DNA of 64,000 bases. Origin: Sphingomonas sp. (GTDB taxonomy: Bacteria; Pseudomonadota; Alphaproteobacteria; Sphingomonadales; Sphingomonadaceae). The stretch's first letter is position 1; each line of letters opens with the position of its first letter. Shown in pieces: positions 49,383 through 58,816 of this stretch. The stretch spans positions 62,001 through 126,000 of the forward strand of contig NZ_JAIERS010000005.1 of the NCBI RefSeq assembly GCF_019746665.1, written 5' to 3'. The notes beneath the pieces were generated by a model. That model saw only the letters and a list, made by a program, of their open reading frames with translations. It did not search any database and was not told the DNA's origin. A program made the translations under genes and the position numbers.

Positions 49383-49633
49383 CGATCGCGTCTATCAGCG
49401 CGCAAATTCTGCGGTGAATCTACGGGGCGTGCCGGTGGCGCGCTCCGTATCTTCTTGCCAGGACTGAAAATAAGCATCGATGCGGCCGCGAAATTTTTCG
49501 GCAGGCTAAAAGCAAAATTTACCACCCGGGCCCTAGCGCTGGTTGACCGGCGTGCGGAGCCGGGCGTGCGGTGGGCCTTGCTCCCGCCGCGCCCGATCCG
49601 GCCGGTGTCCGGATGCGAGCTAGAGGGGCACAG

Positions 49634-51463
49634 ATGAAAATTCGGGTGAAAGGCCAGATCGGGGGCGCTGTCGTGGTCGGCACGCTTGCGGTGAGCGCGG
49701 TGGTCATGTCGCTTGGGGTCAGCAAGATCAGTGTCGGTGGAGAAGTGCAGCAGCGCACCGACCTGGCGCAGAAGCTGGCGACCGACTCCTTGCCCGCCCC
49801 GCTGCTGATGACCGACGCGGCGCTGGAGGCGACCCGCCTTTATTATGAGCCCGCCACGCTCGAGGCCCGGCATGAACGGCTGAAGGAACTCGAAAAGGCC
49901 TATCGCGATCGCCGCGCCTATTGGGAGCGTGCCGCGCTGCCCGCCAAGGTCCACGACCAACTGAAGCGCGCCAACGCCGAGAGCGACGCGCTGTTCGACA
50001 CCGTCGAGAAGAGCTTCGTCCCGGCGCTGGCGAGCGGCGACAAGGAGAAGATCGACACCGCCTATAACGATCTGCAGGCCCATATCGATCTCCAGGCCGG
50101 CGAAGCGACCAAGCTGGGCGAGGTGCTCGCCGCCGAGCAGAAGGACGCCGAGGCATCCGCTACCAGCACCTTGCGCACTACCTATGCGCTGCTCGGCGGG
50201 CTCGCGGTGGTGATGCTCGCGCTGGTGCTCGGCGGGCTGTGGTATCTCAACCGGCTGGCGCTGCGTCCGCTCACCAAGACCGCCGAGGCGATGCAGGCGA
50301 TGGCCGCGGGCGATCTCGACGCCGCGGTCGAAGGCGCCGGCCGCCAGGACGAGATCGGCACGATCGTCGACGCGCTCGAAGTGTTCCGGGGCGCGGCCAA
50401 GCGCAATGTCGAGGCCGAGGCCAAGCAGCGCCACGTCGTCGATGTGATCGCCGCCGGGCTCGAACAGCTCGGCGCGGGCAATCTGAACTACAGCATCGAA
50501 GAGCCGCTGCCGGCCGAATATGAAGCGCTGCGCCACGGCTTCAACCAGACCGTCGCCGGGCTGGGCGAAACGCTGACCGGCGTCGCCCATTCGGCGCAGA
50601 GCGTGCATAACGGCTCGACCGAGATCCGCGCCGCGTCCGACGATCTGGCGCGCCGCACCGAACAGCAGGCGGCCTCGCTCGAGGAAACCACCGCCGCGAT
50701 GAACCAGGTGACGGTCGGCGTCGCGGACACCGCCCGCTCGGCGATCGAGGTGAAGCGCGCGATCGGCGAGACCCACCGCGAGGCGAGCGCCGGCGGCGAA
50801 GTCGTCGAACGCACCGTCGCCGCGATGAGCGCGATCGAGAAGAGCTCGCAGCAGATCACCCAGATCATCAACGTGATCGACGGGATCGCCTTCCAGACCA
50901 ACCTGCTGGCGCTGAACGCCGGGGTCGAGGCGGCGCGCGCCGGTGACGCGGGCCGGGGCTTCGCGGTGGTCGCGAGCGAGGTGCGGGCGCTGGCGCAGCG
51001 TTCGGCCGATGCCGCCAAGGACATCAAGGCGCTGATTCTCACCTCGGGCGAGCAGGTGTCGGGCGGCGTCGCGTTGGTCGGCGAGACTGGCCAGATGCTG
51101 AAGCGCATCGTCGACCGGGTGGGCGAGATCAGCACGATGGTCGGCGGCATCGCCCAATCGGCCGAGACCCAGGCGGCCAACCTGCAACAGGTTAACGCCG
51201 CCGTCGCCGACATGGACAAGATGACCCAGCAGAACGCGGCGATGGTCGAGGAATCGACCGCGGCGGCGCGCAGCCTCGCCACCGAGGCGGATACCCTCTC
51301 CGCGCTCGTCCAGCGCTTCGTGGCGAGCGATGCGCCCCGGCCCCAGGCTTACGAAGCCCCCCCGGCGCCGGTGCGTCGCCCGAAACGGGTAACGCCGGCG
51401 GTCGACGGTAACCTCGCGCTAAAGGCCGCGCCCGTTGATGACGAGGATTGGACTGAATTCTGA
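49634..51463 (+). CDS. methyl-accepting chemotaxis protein 2
   Basis: This 609-residue paralogue of the preceding gene has TM1, periplasmic domain, TM2 (about 180-202), HAMP and a signalling hairpin nearly identical in the tip. The periplasmic domain differs, implying a different ligand. It ends in EDWTEF, again a W-x-x-F motif. ATG at 49634 follows AGAGGGG. The 251 bases between the two MCP genes hold an AT-richer stretch (49470-49520) that may be an extra promoter. Confidence 0.94.
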   Translation: MKIRVKGQIGGAVVVGTLAVSAVVMSLGVSKISVGGEVQQRTDLAQKLATDSLPAPLLMTDAALEATRLYYEPATLEARHERLKELEKAYRDRRAYWERAALPAKVHDQLKRANAESDALFDTVEKSFVPALASGDKEKIDTAYNDLQAHIDLQAGEATKLGEVLAAEQKDAEASATSTLRTTYALLGGLAVVMLALVLGGLWYLNRLALRPLTKTAEAMQAMAAGDLDAAVEGAGRQDEIGTIVDALEVFRGAAKRNVEAEAKQRHVVDVIAAGLEQLGAGNLNYSIEEPLPAEYEALRHGFNQTVAGLGETLTGVAHSAQSVHNGSTEIRAASDDLARRTEQQAASLEETTAAMNQVTVGVADTARSAIEVKRAIGETHREASAGGEVVERTVAAMSAIEKSSQQITQIINVIDGIAFQTNLLALNAGVEAARAGDAGRGFAVVASEVRALAQRSADAAKDIKALILTSGEQVSGGVALVGETGQMLKRIVDRVGEISTMVGGIAQSAETQAANLQQVNAAVADMDKMTQQNAAMVEESTAAARSLATEADTLSALVQRFVASDAPRPQAYEAPPAPVRRPKRVTPAVDGNLALKAAPVDDEDWTEF

Positions 51464-51490
51464 TCCCGGCGGACCGGGGAGGGAAATGCG

Positions 51491-51763
51491 ATGACTGACA
51501 TCACGCTGCCAGCACGTTGTGACCGCCAAGCGATCGTCCAGCTGGTCGATCCGCTGCTCCAGGCGCTCGGCCAGGGGCCGGTGACGATCGACGCGACCGA
51601 AGTCGCCAAGCCCGGCCAGGCGGTGCTCCAGCTGCTGCTGAGCGCACGCAAGACCGCGGCCGAACTGGGCCAGGCCTGCCTGATCAAGCCGTCCGACGCG
51701 CTGCGCGAAATGGCGGCGATGGTGGGGGCCGAAGGCCAGCTGTTTGAGGGAGGGGCGGCATGA
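51491..51763 (+). CDS. STAS-domain chemotaxis-associated protein
   Basis: This 90-residue single STAS domain has the pattern VTIDATEVAKPGQAVLQLLLSARKTAAE (strand, then helix) and a C-terminal LREMAAMVG helix. The usual phospho-Ser position is not obvious. Its stop overlaps the cheA start (ATGA), so it is made with CheA; such small STAS proteins are frequent beside sphingomonad and rhizobial che genes. Precise role unknown. Confidence 0.82.
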   Translation: MTDITLPARCDRQAIVQLVDPLLQALGQGPVTIDATEVAKPGQAVLQLLLSARKTAAELGQACLIKPSDALREMAAMVGAEGQLFEGGAA

Positions 51764-53946
51764 CCGCGGACGAAATCCAGGCGATTTTCTTCGTCGAGTG
51801 CGAGGAAGCGCTCGCCGCCGCCGAAGCCGGCCTGTCGGCCTGCCAGGCCGGCACGGCGGACGCCGAGACGATCAACGCGGTGTTCCGCGCGGTCCATTCG
51901 ATCAAGGGCGGGGCGGGGGCGTTCGGCTATGAAGCGCTCCAGGCCTTCACCCATGGCTTCGAGACGCTGCTGTCGGACGTGCGCGACGGGCTGCTGCCGC
52001 TCTCCGATCCGCTCAACGCGCTGATGCTGCGCGCGCTCGACGTACTCGCCGATCACGTCAATGTCTGCCGCGCCAATGGCGATGCGCCGAACGACGCCGC
52101 GATCCTCGCCGAGCTCGACGCCGCGCGCGGCGGCAATTTCGCGAGCGGCGGCGCGGGCGAGGCCCCGGCGGCGGAAGCCGAGCCGGCACCCGCGTCGGAC
52201 GGGCTCGACTTCGATCTCGACGCGCTGATGGCCGATATCTCGCCCGAGCCCGAGGAAGCGCCCTCGGCGCCGGATTGGCGGGTGAGCATCCGTCCCAAGG
52301 CAGGCGCGCTGGCCAATGGCGGCGAGCCGTTGTTCCTGATCCGCGAACTGGTCGGGCTCGGTGCGGTCTGCACCGCGATGGACGCCGAACAGGTGCCCCA
52401 GCTCGAACAATTCGATGTCGGCGCCGCCTATCTCGGCTGGGAATATCGCGTGCCGGCGAGTGTCGACAAAAGCGCGATCGAGGAGATTTTCGATTTCGTC
52501 GGCGACGATGTCGAGCTGACGATCGAGCTGATGGGCACCGCCGTGGCCGAGCCGGCCGCGCCCGAGCCCGTTCCCGCGCCGGTCGCGGTCGAACCGGTGG
52601 TCGCGGCGCCCGCGCCGGTCGCCGCCGCCCCGGTCGAACCCGCGCCCGTGCCGGCACCCAAGCCTGCCCCGGCCCCGGTCGCCGAGGCCACGCCGCCCGC
52701 GCCGGCCCCCGCGCCGGTCGCCGAACGGCCGTCGAGCGATGAAGCGCCGGTTTCCGCCGGCCCCGCCGTCCAGTCGATCCGTATCGACCTGACCAAGCTC
52801 GATCGCCTGATCGACACGGTGGGCGAGCTGGTGATCGCCCAGGCGATGCTCGCCCAGCGCCTGTCGGCGCAAGGGCTCGCCGCGGTCGAGGAACTGGCGG
52901 TGCTCGATGGCCTGACCCGCGACATCCAGGAAAGCGCGATGAGCATTCGCGCGCAACCGATCGGTTCGGTGTTCAGCCGCGTGCCGCGCATCCTGCGCGA
53001 GCTGGAGGCGCATACCGGCAAGCGCGTGCGGCTGGAAATGTCGGGCGAGGCGACCGAACTCGACAAGACCGTGCTCGAACGCCTGGGCGAGCCGCTGACC
53101 CATTTGATCCGCAACGCGGTCGATCACGGCATCGAACCCGCCGCCGATCGCCTTGCCGCCGGCAAGTCGGCCGAAGGGCTGCTGCACCTGTCCGCCGAAC
53201 AGCGTTCGGGCCGCATCCTGATCCACATCAAGGATGATGGTCGCGGCATCAACCGCGAGCGTGTGCTCGCCAAGGCCAAGGAGCGCGGCCTGGTCGCGCC
53301 CGACGCCCAGCTGAGCGACGAGGAGATCGACAATCTGATCTTCGCGCCGGGCTTCTCCACCGCGCAGCAGGTGTCGAACATCTCGGGTCGCGGCGTCGGC
53401 ATGGACGTGGTCCGCCAGAACGTGAAGAATCTGGGCGGCCGCATCACCATCGATTCGCGCCCTGGCGAGGGCTGCACCTTCACCCTCGCGCTGCCGCTGA
53501 CGCTCGCCATTTCGGACGGGATGATCGTGACGGTGGGGGATCAGACGCTGGTCGTGCCGCTCGCCCATGTGGTCGAAAGCCTTCGCCCGACCGAGGCCGA
53601 AATCGCGCCGATGGGCGTGGGCCGGCGGATGCTCAACGTTCGGGGCCGCTTCATCCCGGTGATCCCGCTCGATCGGGCGCTCGGCGCGCGCGACGCGGTC
53701 GCCGACCCGTGCGAGGCGGTGCTGATCATCGTCGATACCGAAAGCGCCGGCCAGGCCGCGCTGCAGGTCGATATGATCGCCGACCAGCGCCAGTTCGTGA
53801 TCAAGAGCCTGGCGACGCATTATCGCTCGGTCGATAGCGTGGCGGGGGCGACGATCCTCGGCAATGGCGAGGTCGCGCTGATCGTCGATGTCGACGCGGT
53901 CGTCGCGCGGGCGGTGAACGCCGCCGACGCGGTGGTCGCCGCATGA
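51760..53946 (+). CDS. cheA: chemotaxis histidine kinase CheA
   Basis: The product has 728 residues: HPt domain with phospho-His46 (VHSIKGGAGAFG), a second small domain (about 170-270), and a long Ala/Pro linker (270-330). Dimerisation helices (IDTVGELVIAQAMLAQ) come next, then the kinase domain (N box LIRNAVDHGIEP, DDGRGIN, GRGVGMDVV) and a CheW-like C-terminal domain. ATP-dependent autophosphorylation feeds CheY and CheB. The ribosome site AGGGAGGGG (51747-51755) is a perfect complement to the small RNA core at 410-418. Confidence 0.96.
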   Translation: MTADEIQAIFFVECEEALAAAEAGLSACQAGTADAETINAVFRAVHSIKGGAGAFGYEALQAFTHGFETLLSDVRDGLLPLSDPLNALMLRALDVLADHVNVCRANGDAPNDAAILAELDAARGGNFASGGAGEAPAAEAEPAPASDGLDFDLDALMADISPEPEEAPSAPDWRVSIRPKAGALANGGEPLFLIRELVGLGAVCTAMDAEQVPQLEQFDVGAAYLGWEYRVPASVDKSAIEEIFDFVGDDVELTIELMGTAVAEPAAPEPVPAPVAVEPVVAAPAPVAAAPVEPAPVPAPKPAPAPVAEATPPAPAPAPVAERPSSDEAPVSAGPAVQSIRIDLTKLDRLIDTVGELVIAQAMLAQRLSAQGLAAVEELAVLDGLTRDIQESAMSIRAQPIGSVFSRVPRILRELEAHTGKRVRLEMSGEATELDKTVLERLGEPLTHLIRNAVDHGIEPAADRLAAGKSAEGLLHLSAEQRSGRILIHIKDDGRGINRERVLAKAKERGLVAPDAQLSDEEIDNLIFAPGFSTAQQVSNISGRGVGMDVVRQNVKNLGGRITIDSRPGEGCTFTLALPLTLAISDGMIVTVGDQTLVVPLAHVVESLRPTEAEIAPMGVGRRMLNVRGRFIPVIPLDRALGARDAVADPCEAVLIIVDTESAGQAALQVDMIADQRQFVIKSLATHYRSVDSVAGATILGNGEVALIVDVDAVVARAVNAADAVVAA

Positions 53947-54809
53947 GCGAGGCGCTCGCCTTCGAACGGATGCCCGGGGTCAGCGCCGGCGTGTACGACG
54001 CGGCCGATTTCGCCGCGGTGCGCGATCTGATCTACCGCGAGGCGGGGATCGTGCTGCCCCAGGGCAAGGCGATGCTGGTCTATTCGCGCCTCGCCCCGCA
54101 TGTTCGCCGGCGCAATTGCGGCACCTTCGCCAACTATGTGAAGCTGCTCGACGAGGACAAGGAAGAGCGGCGCAAGGCGGTGTGCTCGCTCACCACCAAC
54201 CACACTTTCTTCTTCCGCGAGGAGCATCATTTCGAACATCTGGGCGGCGAGGTACGCACGCGGCTGATCGAGCGCGCCCAGGCCGGGCAGCCGGTGCGGG
54301 TGTGGTCGGCGGGCTGCTCCAGCGGCGAGGAAACCTGGTCGATCGTGACGACCCTGCTCGGCGCCGATCGCGTCGCCGCGCGGCGGTTCGCCGATCGCGA
54401 CGTGATCGTGCTGGCGAGCGACCTCGCCGACCACGCGCTCGCCACCGCGCGCGAGGGGCGCTATCCGATCGCCTCGGTGGAGCCGGTGCCGATGCCGTTG
54501 CGCCGTGCCTGGATCGAGGAGCGCGGCGACCACGCCCAGATCGCCGCCGACGCGATGCGGCTGGTGCGGTTTCGCACCCTGAACCTGCTCGGCCCCTGGC
54601 CGATGAACAAGCCGTTCGACGTGATCTTCTGTCGCAACGTGATGATCTATTTCGATCAGCCGACCAAGGAACGGCTGGTCGCGCGTTTCGCCGAGCAGCT
54701 GCGCCCCGGCGGGCTGCTCTACATCGGCCATAGCGAGCGCGTGACCGGCCCGGCGAGCCGTGTGCTGCGTCCCATTGGCAACACCATTTACCGCAAGGAG
54801 GCAGCATGA
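53943..54809 (+). CDS. cheR: chemotaxis methyltransferase CheR
   Basis: This 288-residue SAM-dependent methyltransferase adds methyl groups to receptor glutamates. It shows SLTTNHTFFFRE (84-93), the SAM loop VWSAGCSSGEETWS (about 120-133) and FDVIFCRNVMIYF. It overlaps cheA and cheB by four bases each. Confidence 0.95.
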   Translation: MSEALAFERMPGVSAGVYDAADFAAVRDLIYREAGIVLPQGKAMLVYSRLAPHVRRRNCGTFANYVKLLDEDKEERRKAVCSLTTNHTFFFREEHHFEHLGGEVRTRLIERAQAGQPVRVWSAGCSSGEETWSIVTTLLGADRVAARRFADRDVIVLASDLADHALATAREGRYPIASVEPVPMPLRRAWIEERGDHAQIAADAMRLVRFRTLNLLGPWPMNKPFDVIFCRNVMIYFDQPTKERLVARFAEQLRPGGLLYIGHSERVTGPASRVLRPIGNTIYRKEAA

Positions 54810-55822
54810 TCCGCGTTCTGATCGTCGACGATTCGCCGACGATGCGCGCGCTGCTGAGCGCGCTGTTGCGCGACGAGCCCGATATTCAAGTGGTCGACAC
54901 CGCCGTCGACGCCAATGACGCGCGGGCGAAGATCCGCCAGCTCGATCCCGATGTCGTGACGCTCGACATCGAAATGCCGGGGATGAGCGGCATCGATTTC
55001 CTCGAAAAGCTGATGCGGCTGCGCCCGACGCCGGTGGTGATCGTCTCGGGCCTCACCCAGCAAGGGGCGGAGATCACCGCGCGCGCGCTCGCGATGGGGG
55101 CGGTCGATTGCTATGCCAAGCCGCGCGGGCGGCCGGGCGAGCTGCTGTCGAGCGATGGCGGGCGCCTCGCCAATTCGATCCGCGCCGCCGCCGCCACGCG
55201 CGGCCGCCAGATCGACGTGCGCCCGGCGCGCACCGCGATCACCGAGCGCCGCGGCGACATCGCGCTGATCGCGATCGGCTCGTCGACCGGCGGGGTGGAG
55301 GCGCTGCACGTACTGCTCGGCAGTTTCCCCGCCGATTGCCCGCCGACCCTGGTGGTGCAGCACATCAACGGCCATTTCGCGGGCGCCGTCGCGCGCCGCC
55401 TGGACGAGAGCTGCGCGCCCAAGGTGCAGCTCGCCGAAACCGATGTGAAGTTGCTGCCCGGTCACGTCTATCTGGCGCCGGGCAATGACCGGCATTTGGC
55501 GGTGCGCGCCGGCAGCGGGCTCTATAGCAAGCTGCGCGCGAGCGACCCGGTCTCCGGCCACCGCCCGAGCGTGGACGTGCTGTTCCACTCGGTGGCGGAG
55601 GCGGTCGGCCCGGCGGCGGTGGGCGTGCTGCTCACCGGCATGGGCGCGGACGGCGCGCACGGCCTGCTCGCGATGAAGCGCGCGGGCGCGACCACCATCG
55701 CCCAGGACGAAGCGACCTCGACCGTGTTCGGGATGCCGCGCGCGGCGATCCAGCTCGGCGCCGCCGGCCATGTCGCCGGGTTGGGCGAGATCGCCGGCTA
55801 TGCGCTGGGAGGTCGGGGCTGA
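54806..55822 (+). CDS. cheB: chemotaxis methylesterase CheB
   Basis: This 338-residue receiver-esterase has phospho-acceptor Asp54, a linker, then the methylesterase domain with a complete catalytic triad: Ser160 in GSSTGG, His186 in VQHI, Asp282 in GMGADGA. It removes methyl groups from receptors. Its stop overlaps the cheD start (TGATG). Confidence 0.95.
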   Translation: MIRVLIVDDSPTMRALLSALLRDEPDIQVVDTAVDANDARAKIRQLDPDVVTLDIEMPGMSGIDFLEKLMRLRPTPVVIVSGLTQQGAEITARALAMGAVDCYAKPRGRPGELLSSDGGRLANSIRAAAATRGRQIDVRPARTAITERRGDIALIAIGSSTGGVEALHVLLGSFPADCPPTLVVQHINGHFAGAVARRLDESCAPKVQLAETDVKLLPGHVYLAPGNDRHLAVRAGSGLYSKLRASDPVSGHRPSVDVLFHSVAEAVGPAAVGVLLTGMGADGAHGLLAMKRAGATTIAQDEATSTVFGMPRAAIQLGAAGHVAGLGEIAGYALGGRG

Positions 55823-56370
55823 TGTTCCACCAACCGATCCTGAAAGGCGACGCCCGCCGCATCACCGTGATGCAGGGCCAGGCGCGCGCCAGCAACGAGG
55901 CCGGCCTGTCGCTCACCACGGTGCTGGGCAGCTGCATCGCCTGCTGCCTGTTCGATCCGCTGGCGGGCGTGGGCGGCATGAATCATTTTTTGCTCGCCGA
56001 ACCGCCCCAGGGGCGCGGCGCGGGAGAATTGGACGAGAATTACGGCGCTTACCTGATGGAAGTGCTGATCAACCAGATGCTCGGACTGGGTGCCAGCAAG
56101 GGCCGGATGAAAGCACATCTTTACGGTGGCGCGAATATGCACCGGGCGATGCTGAAGATCGGCACCATCAACGGGCAGTTCGCGCAGAGCTTTCTGGAGC
56201 GCGAGCGGATCCCGGTGGTCCATGCCGATCTGGGCGGCAGCGTCGCGCGGCGGGTGGAATTTCTGCCCGCGCTCGGCAAGGCGCGCTGCCGCTCGGTCGC
56301 GGCCGAGGTGGTGGCGCCGGAGCCGGTGCAGCGCGCGCCGCGCGCCACGGGCGATGTGGAATTGTTCTGA
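55822..56370 (+). CDS. cheD: chemoreceptor glutamine deamidase CheD
   Basis: This 182-residue protein has the catalytic Cys38 in LGSCIACCLFDP and His55 in GGMNHFLL. CheD deamidates receptor glutamines to glutamates for methylation. Residues after about 160 are a short variable tail. Confidence 0.94.
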   Translation: MFHQPILKGDARRITVMQGQARASNEAGLSLTTVLGSCIACCLFDPLAGVGGMNHFLLAEPPQGRGAGELDENYGAYLMEVLINQMLGLGASKGRMKAHLYGGANMHRAMLKIGTINGQFAQSFLERERIPVVHADLGGSVARRVEFLPALGKARCRSVAAEVVAPEPVQRAPRATGDVELF

Positions 56371-56397
56371 TTTGGGGAAGTAGGCGGGGAATAGGCG

Positions 56398-56763
56398 ATG
56401 CAAACCAAGGTTTTGACGGTTGATGATAGCAATGTGATGCGGGCGCTGCTGCGTTCCGCGCTCACCGAGAAGGGTTTCGAGGTGGCGCAGGCGGTCGACG
56501 GGGTCGATGCGCTTGAGTGGCTCGACGCCAACGATGTCGATGTCGTCATCACCGACATCAACATGCCGCGCATGGATGGCTTCGGCCTGATCGAGAAGCT
56601 GCGCGCGCATGATCGTCACCGCGATCGGCCGATCCTGGTGCTCTCGACCGAAAGCTCGGACGAGAAAAAGGCGCGCGCCCGCGCCGCCGGGGCGACCGGC
56701 TGGATCGTGAAGCCGTTCGATGCGGAAAAACTGGCCACCGCGGTGCGCCGCGTGAGCCATTGA
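56398..56763 (+). CDS. cheY: chemotaxis response regulator CheY
   Basis: This 121-residue lone receiver has Asp53 (VVITDINMPRMDG), the acidic DD near residue 9-10, Thr/Ser in LVLSTESSD and Lys in VKPFDAEKL. Phospho-CheY binds the flagellar switch. No flagellar genes lie in the window. Confidence 0.94.
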   Translation: MQTKVLTVDDSNVMRALLRSALTEKGFEVAQAVDGVDALEWLDANDVDVVITDINMPRMDGFGLIEKLRAHDRHRDRPILVLSTESSDEKKARARAAGATGWIVKPFDAEKLATAVRRVSH

Positions 56764-56774
56764 GGGAGGGGAAA

Positions 56775-57215
56775 ATGGCGCGTCAAATCATTACGTTCCA
56801 AGTCGAGAGCCAGGTGTTCGGGGTGGACATCATGGCGATCCGCGAAATCCGGGCCTGGACGCCGACGACCCGGCTGCCGCACGTGCCGGGTTATGTCGCC
56901 GGGGTCGTGAACCTGCGTGGCACGGTGCTGCCGGTGATCGATCTCGCCGCCCGGCTCGGCTGGAACGCGACCGATCCCACCGCCCGCCACGTGATCATCG
57001 TGACGCGCGTGAAGGACCAGTTCCGCGGCCTGATCGTCGATTCGGTGAGCGACATCGTGACGTTCGAGGACAATCAGCTGCAGCCGCCGCCGGCGACCGA
57101 GGCCGACAGCGTCGTGCCGTTCCTGGAAGGGCTGGTCGCGATCGACGAGCGGATGGTGATGGTGCTCGATCTGCCGACGCTGACCGGCGAGATCGAACTG
57201 CGCGACGCGGCGTGA
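56775..57215 (+). CDS. cheW: chemotaxis coupling protein CheW
   Basis: This 146-residue SH3-like protein has VESQVFGVDIMAIREIRAW, RLPHVPGYVAGVVNLRGTVLPVIDL and a C-terminal EGLVAIDERMVMVLDL. It links CheA to receptors. ATG at 56775; its ribosome site AGGGAGGGG (56763-56771) is a perfect match to the small RNA core. Confidence 0.95.
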   Translation: MARQIITFQVESQVFGVDIMAIREIRAWTPTTRLPHVPGYVAGVVNLRGTVLPVIDLAARLGWNATDPTARHVIIVTRVKDQFRGLIVDSVSDIVTFEDNQLQPPPATEADSVVPFLEGLVAIDERMVMVLDLPTLTGEIELRDAA

Positions 57216-57248
57216 TGCCGCAGCACGAGTTTATTTAAGGACTGGGTT

Positions 57249-58292
57249 ATGGCCGCAATCAAAGTGCTGGTGGTCGACGATTCGCTCACCATGCGGGCGC
57301 TGTTTTCGAGCGCGCTGGAACGGAGTAAGGACATTGTCGTCGTCGGTGCCGCTGGAGACGCCGCGGAAGCGCGCCAGCTCATCGAACAATTGCGGCCCAA
57401 CGTCTTGACGCTCGACGTCGAAATGCCCGGCATGAACGGCCTCGATTTCCTGGCCGAGATCATGGACAAGAAGCCGATGCCTGTGATCATGCTGTCGACG
57501 CTGACGCATAAGGGCGGCGACGTTTCGCTGCGCGCGCTGGAAATCGGTGCGGTCGACTGCTTCCCCAAGCCCGCCCGCGCGACCCCCGACGAGTTCGAGA
57601 AGATTTCCGGCAAATTGTGCAAGCTGGTGATCGCCGCCTCCAAGACCAACGTGCTCGCCAAGAAGGGCGAGGCGAAGGAAGCCAAGGGCGTGGTGCGCGA
57701 TTATCGGTATGACGGCGCGGTGCTCGGCATCGCTGGCGGCATGGACGGGCCGGACGCGGCGGTCGAACTGCTCGCGCGGTTCCCCGCCAACTGCCCGCCG
57801 ACCATCCTCGTCCAGCCGATGGACGAAGGGCTGCTGGTGCCGTTCGGCGCCAAGCTCGCCCGCGCGGTCGCGCCCGAGGTGAAAATGGCGGCGGACGGAA
57901 TGCCGCTGCTCGAAGGGCATATCTATGTGGCGGGTGTCTCGACTCACCATATCGTGATCGATCGCTGGCCGGGCGGCGTGATCCGGATGCTCGATCGCGA
58001 TCCGGTGCAGGGCGCGCGACCTTCCGCCGACATGCTGTTCGCCACCCTCGCCAAAGCGGCGGGCAAGCGCGCCGGCGGGGTGATCCTGTCGGGTGCGGGC
58101 GGCGACGGCGCGGCCGGGCTCGCGGCGATCGCGGGTGCCGGTGGGCGGGTCGCGGCGCAAGACCCCGCGACCGCGCTGATCGCCGAGGCGATCACGGCGG
58201 CGCAGGGGCGCGTGCCCGGTCTCAAACTGCTCGCGCCCGGCGATATCGCCGAGGTGATGCTCGAGCGGATCAGCCTGAGCGCGGCGGCATGA
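57249..58292 (+). CDS. CheB-like protein with degenerate esterase domain
   Basis: The product has 347 residues. The receiver is intact (DD at 10-11, Asp56 in LTLDVEMPGMNG, Lys in FPKPA). The second domain aligns with CheB but two triad positions are lost: Ser160 of the neighbour corresponds to Gly164 (GIAGGMDG), His186 to Pro190 (VQPMDE), while Asp286 remains (SGAGGDGA). It should not hydrolyse methyl esters, so it may be a phospho-regulated binding protein or a phosphate sink for CheA. ATG at 57249, 33 bases after cheW. High codon bias suggests it is maintained, not decaying. Confidence 0.9.
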   Translation: MAAIKVLVVDDSLTMRALFSSALERSKDIVVVGAAGDAAEARQLIEQLRPNVLTLDVEMPGMNGLDFLAEIMDKKPMPVIMLSTLTHKGGDVSLRALEIGAVDCFPKPARATPDEFEKISGKLCKLVIAASKTNVLAKKGEAKEAKGVVRDYRYDGAVLGIAGGMDGPDAAVELLARFPANCPPTILVQPMDEGLLVPFGAKLARAVAPEVKMAADGMPLLEGHIYVAGVSTHHIVIDRWPGGVIRMLDRDPVQGARPSADMLFATLAKAAGKRAGGVILSGAGGDGAAGLAAIAGAGGRVAAQDPATALIAEAITAAQGRVPGLKLLAPGDIAEVMLERISLSAAA

Positions 58293-58561
58293 GCGGGGAA
58301 TTGGCAATGAATGATCGTAATCACTGGCTGGAGCGCGTCGGCGCCCAATTGTCGCGCCTCGCGACCGAGATCGAAGCGCTCGGCGAAGTGCTGTGCAGCG
58401 ATGTCGAAATGATGCAACGCAACCTCACGACGCTGCAGGCGATCGACGCGATCGCGCAGCAGCAAAATTGTCTGGCACGGATCGTGACCGCCGATCCGAT
58501 GGAGCAGGCGGTCGCCGAATGCAGCTTCGCGGAACTGAAGCAGCGGCTGCTGGCGGCCTGA
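58289..58561 (+). CDS. small protein of the chemotaxis operon, unknown
   Basis: This 90-residue, mostly helical soluble protein (WLERVGAQLSRLATEIEALGE, then MEQAVAECSFAELKQRLL) has probable amphipathic helices. ATG at 58289 overlaps the previous stop (ATGA); ATG at 58307, with GGGGAA upstream, is an alternative. Last gene before a repeat element. Role unknown; a partner of the degenerate CheB is possible. Confidence 0.72.
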   Translation: MSGELAMNDRNHWLERVGAQLSRLATEIEALGEVLCSDVEMMQRNLTTLQAIDAIAQQQNCLARIVTADPMEQAVAECSFAELKQRLLAA

Positions 58562-58583
58562 GCGGGGCGGTGGCGCGCTGTTG

Positions 58584-58675
58584 CCACCCATCCCCATCCC
58601 CTCCCTTGCAGGGAGGGGCTTGGCCCTAGGGCGAACGATACACCCCTCCCTGAAAGGGAGGGGACGGGCGTGGGC
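58584..58675. repeat. palindromic G/C-tract repeat after the chemotaxis operon
   Basis: Inverted arms with CCCCTCCCTT and AAGGGAGGGG blocks, each arm with its own small hairpin, surround a palindromic GCCCTAGGGC (near 58623-58632). Same class as the element at 24480. Likely acts as terminator of the che operon. Confidence 0.75.
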
Positions 58676-58816
58676 CGATCGCGCGCGGCGCAGCTATCTA
58701 GCGCGTGGACGCGGCGGCCCCCGCACCGTTGCGCTCCACCGCCAAGCCTTCTAAAAACGCGGTTCAGGGCGGCCCTGGTGTCGCCCTTTCGCGTTTCTGC
58801 AAGAGGAGGCCCGCCC

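Noticed and set aside
48728..51187. An 819-codon minus-strand frame opposite the two chemoreceptor genes
   Set aside because: Shadow frame of receptor coiled coils; no domain pattern.
57249..58292. A second functional CheB methylesterase
   Set aside because: The Ser and His positions of the triad are replaced by Gly and Pro.
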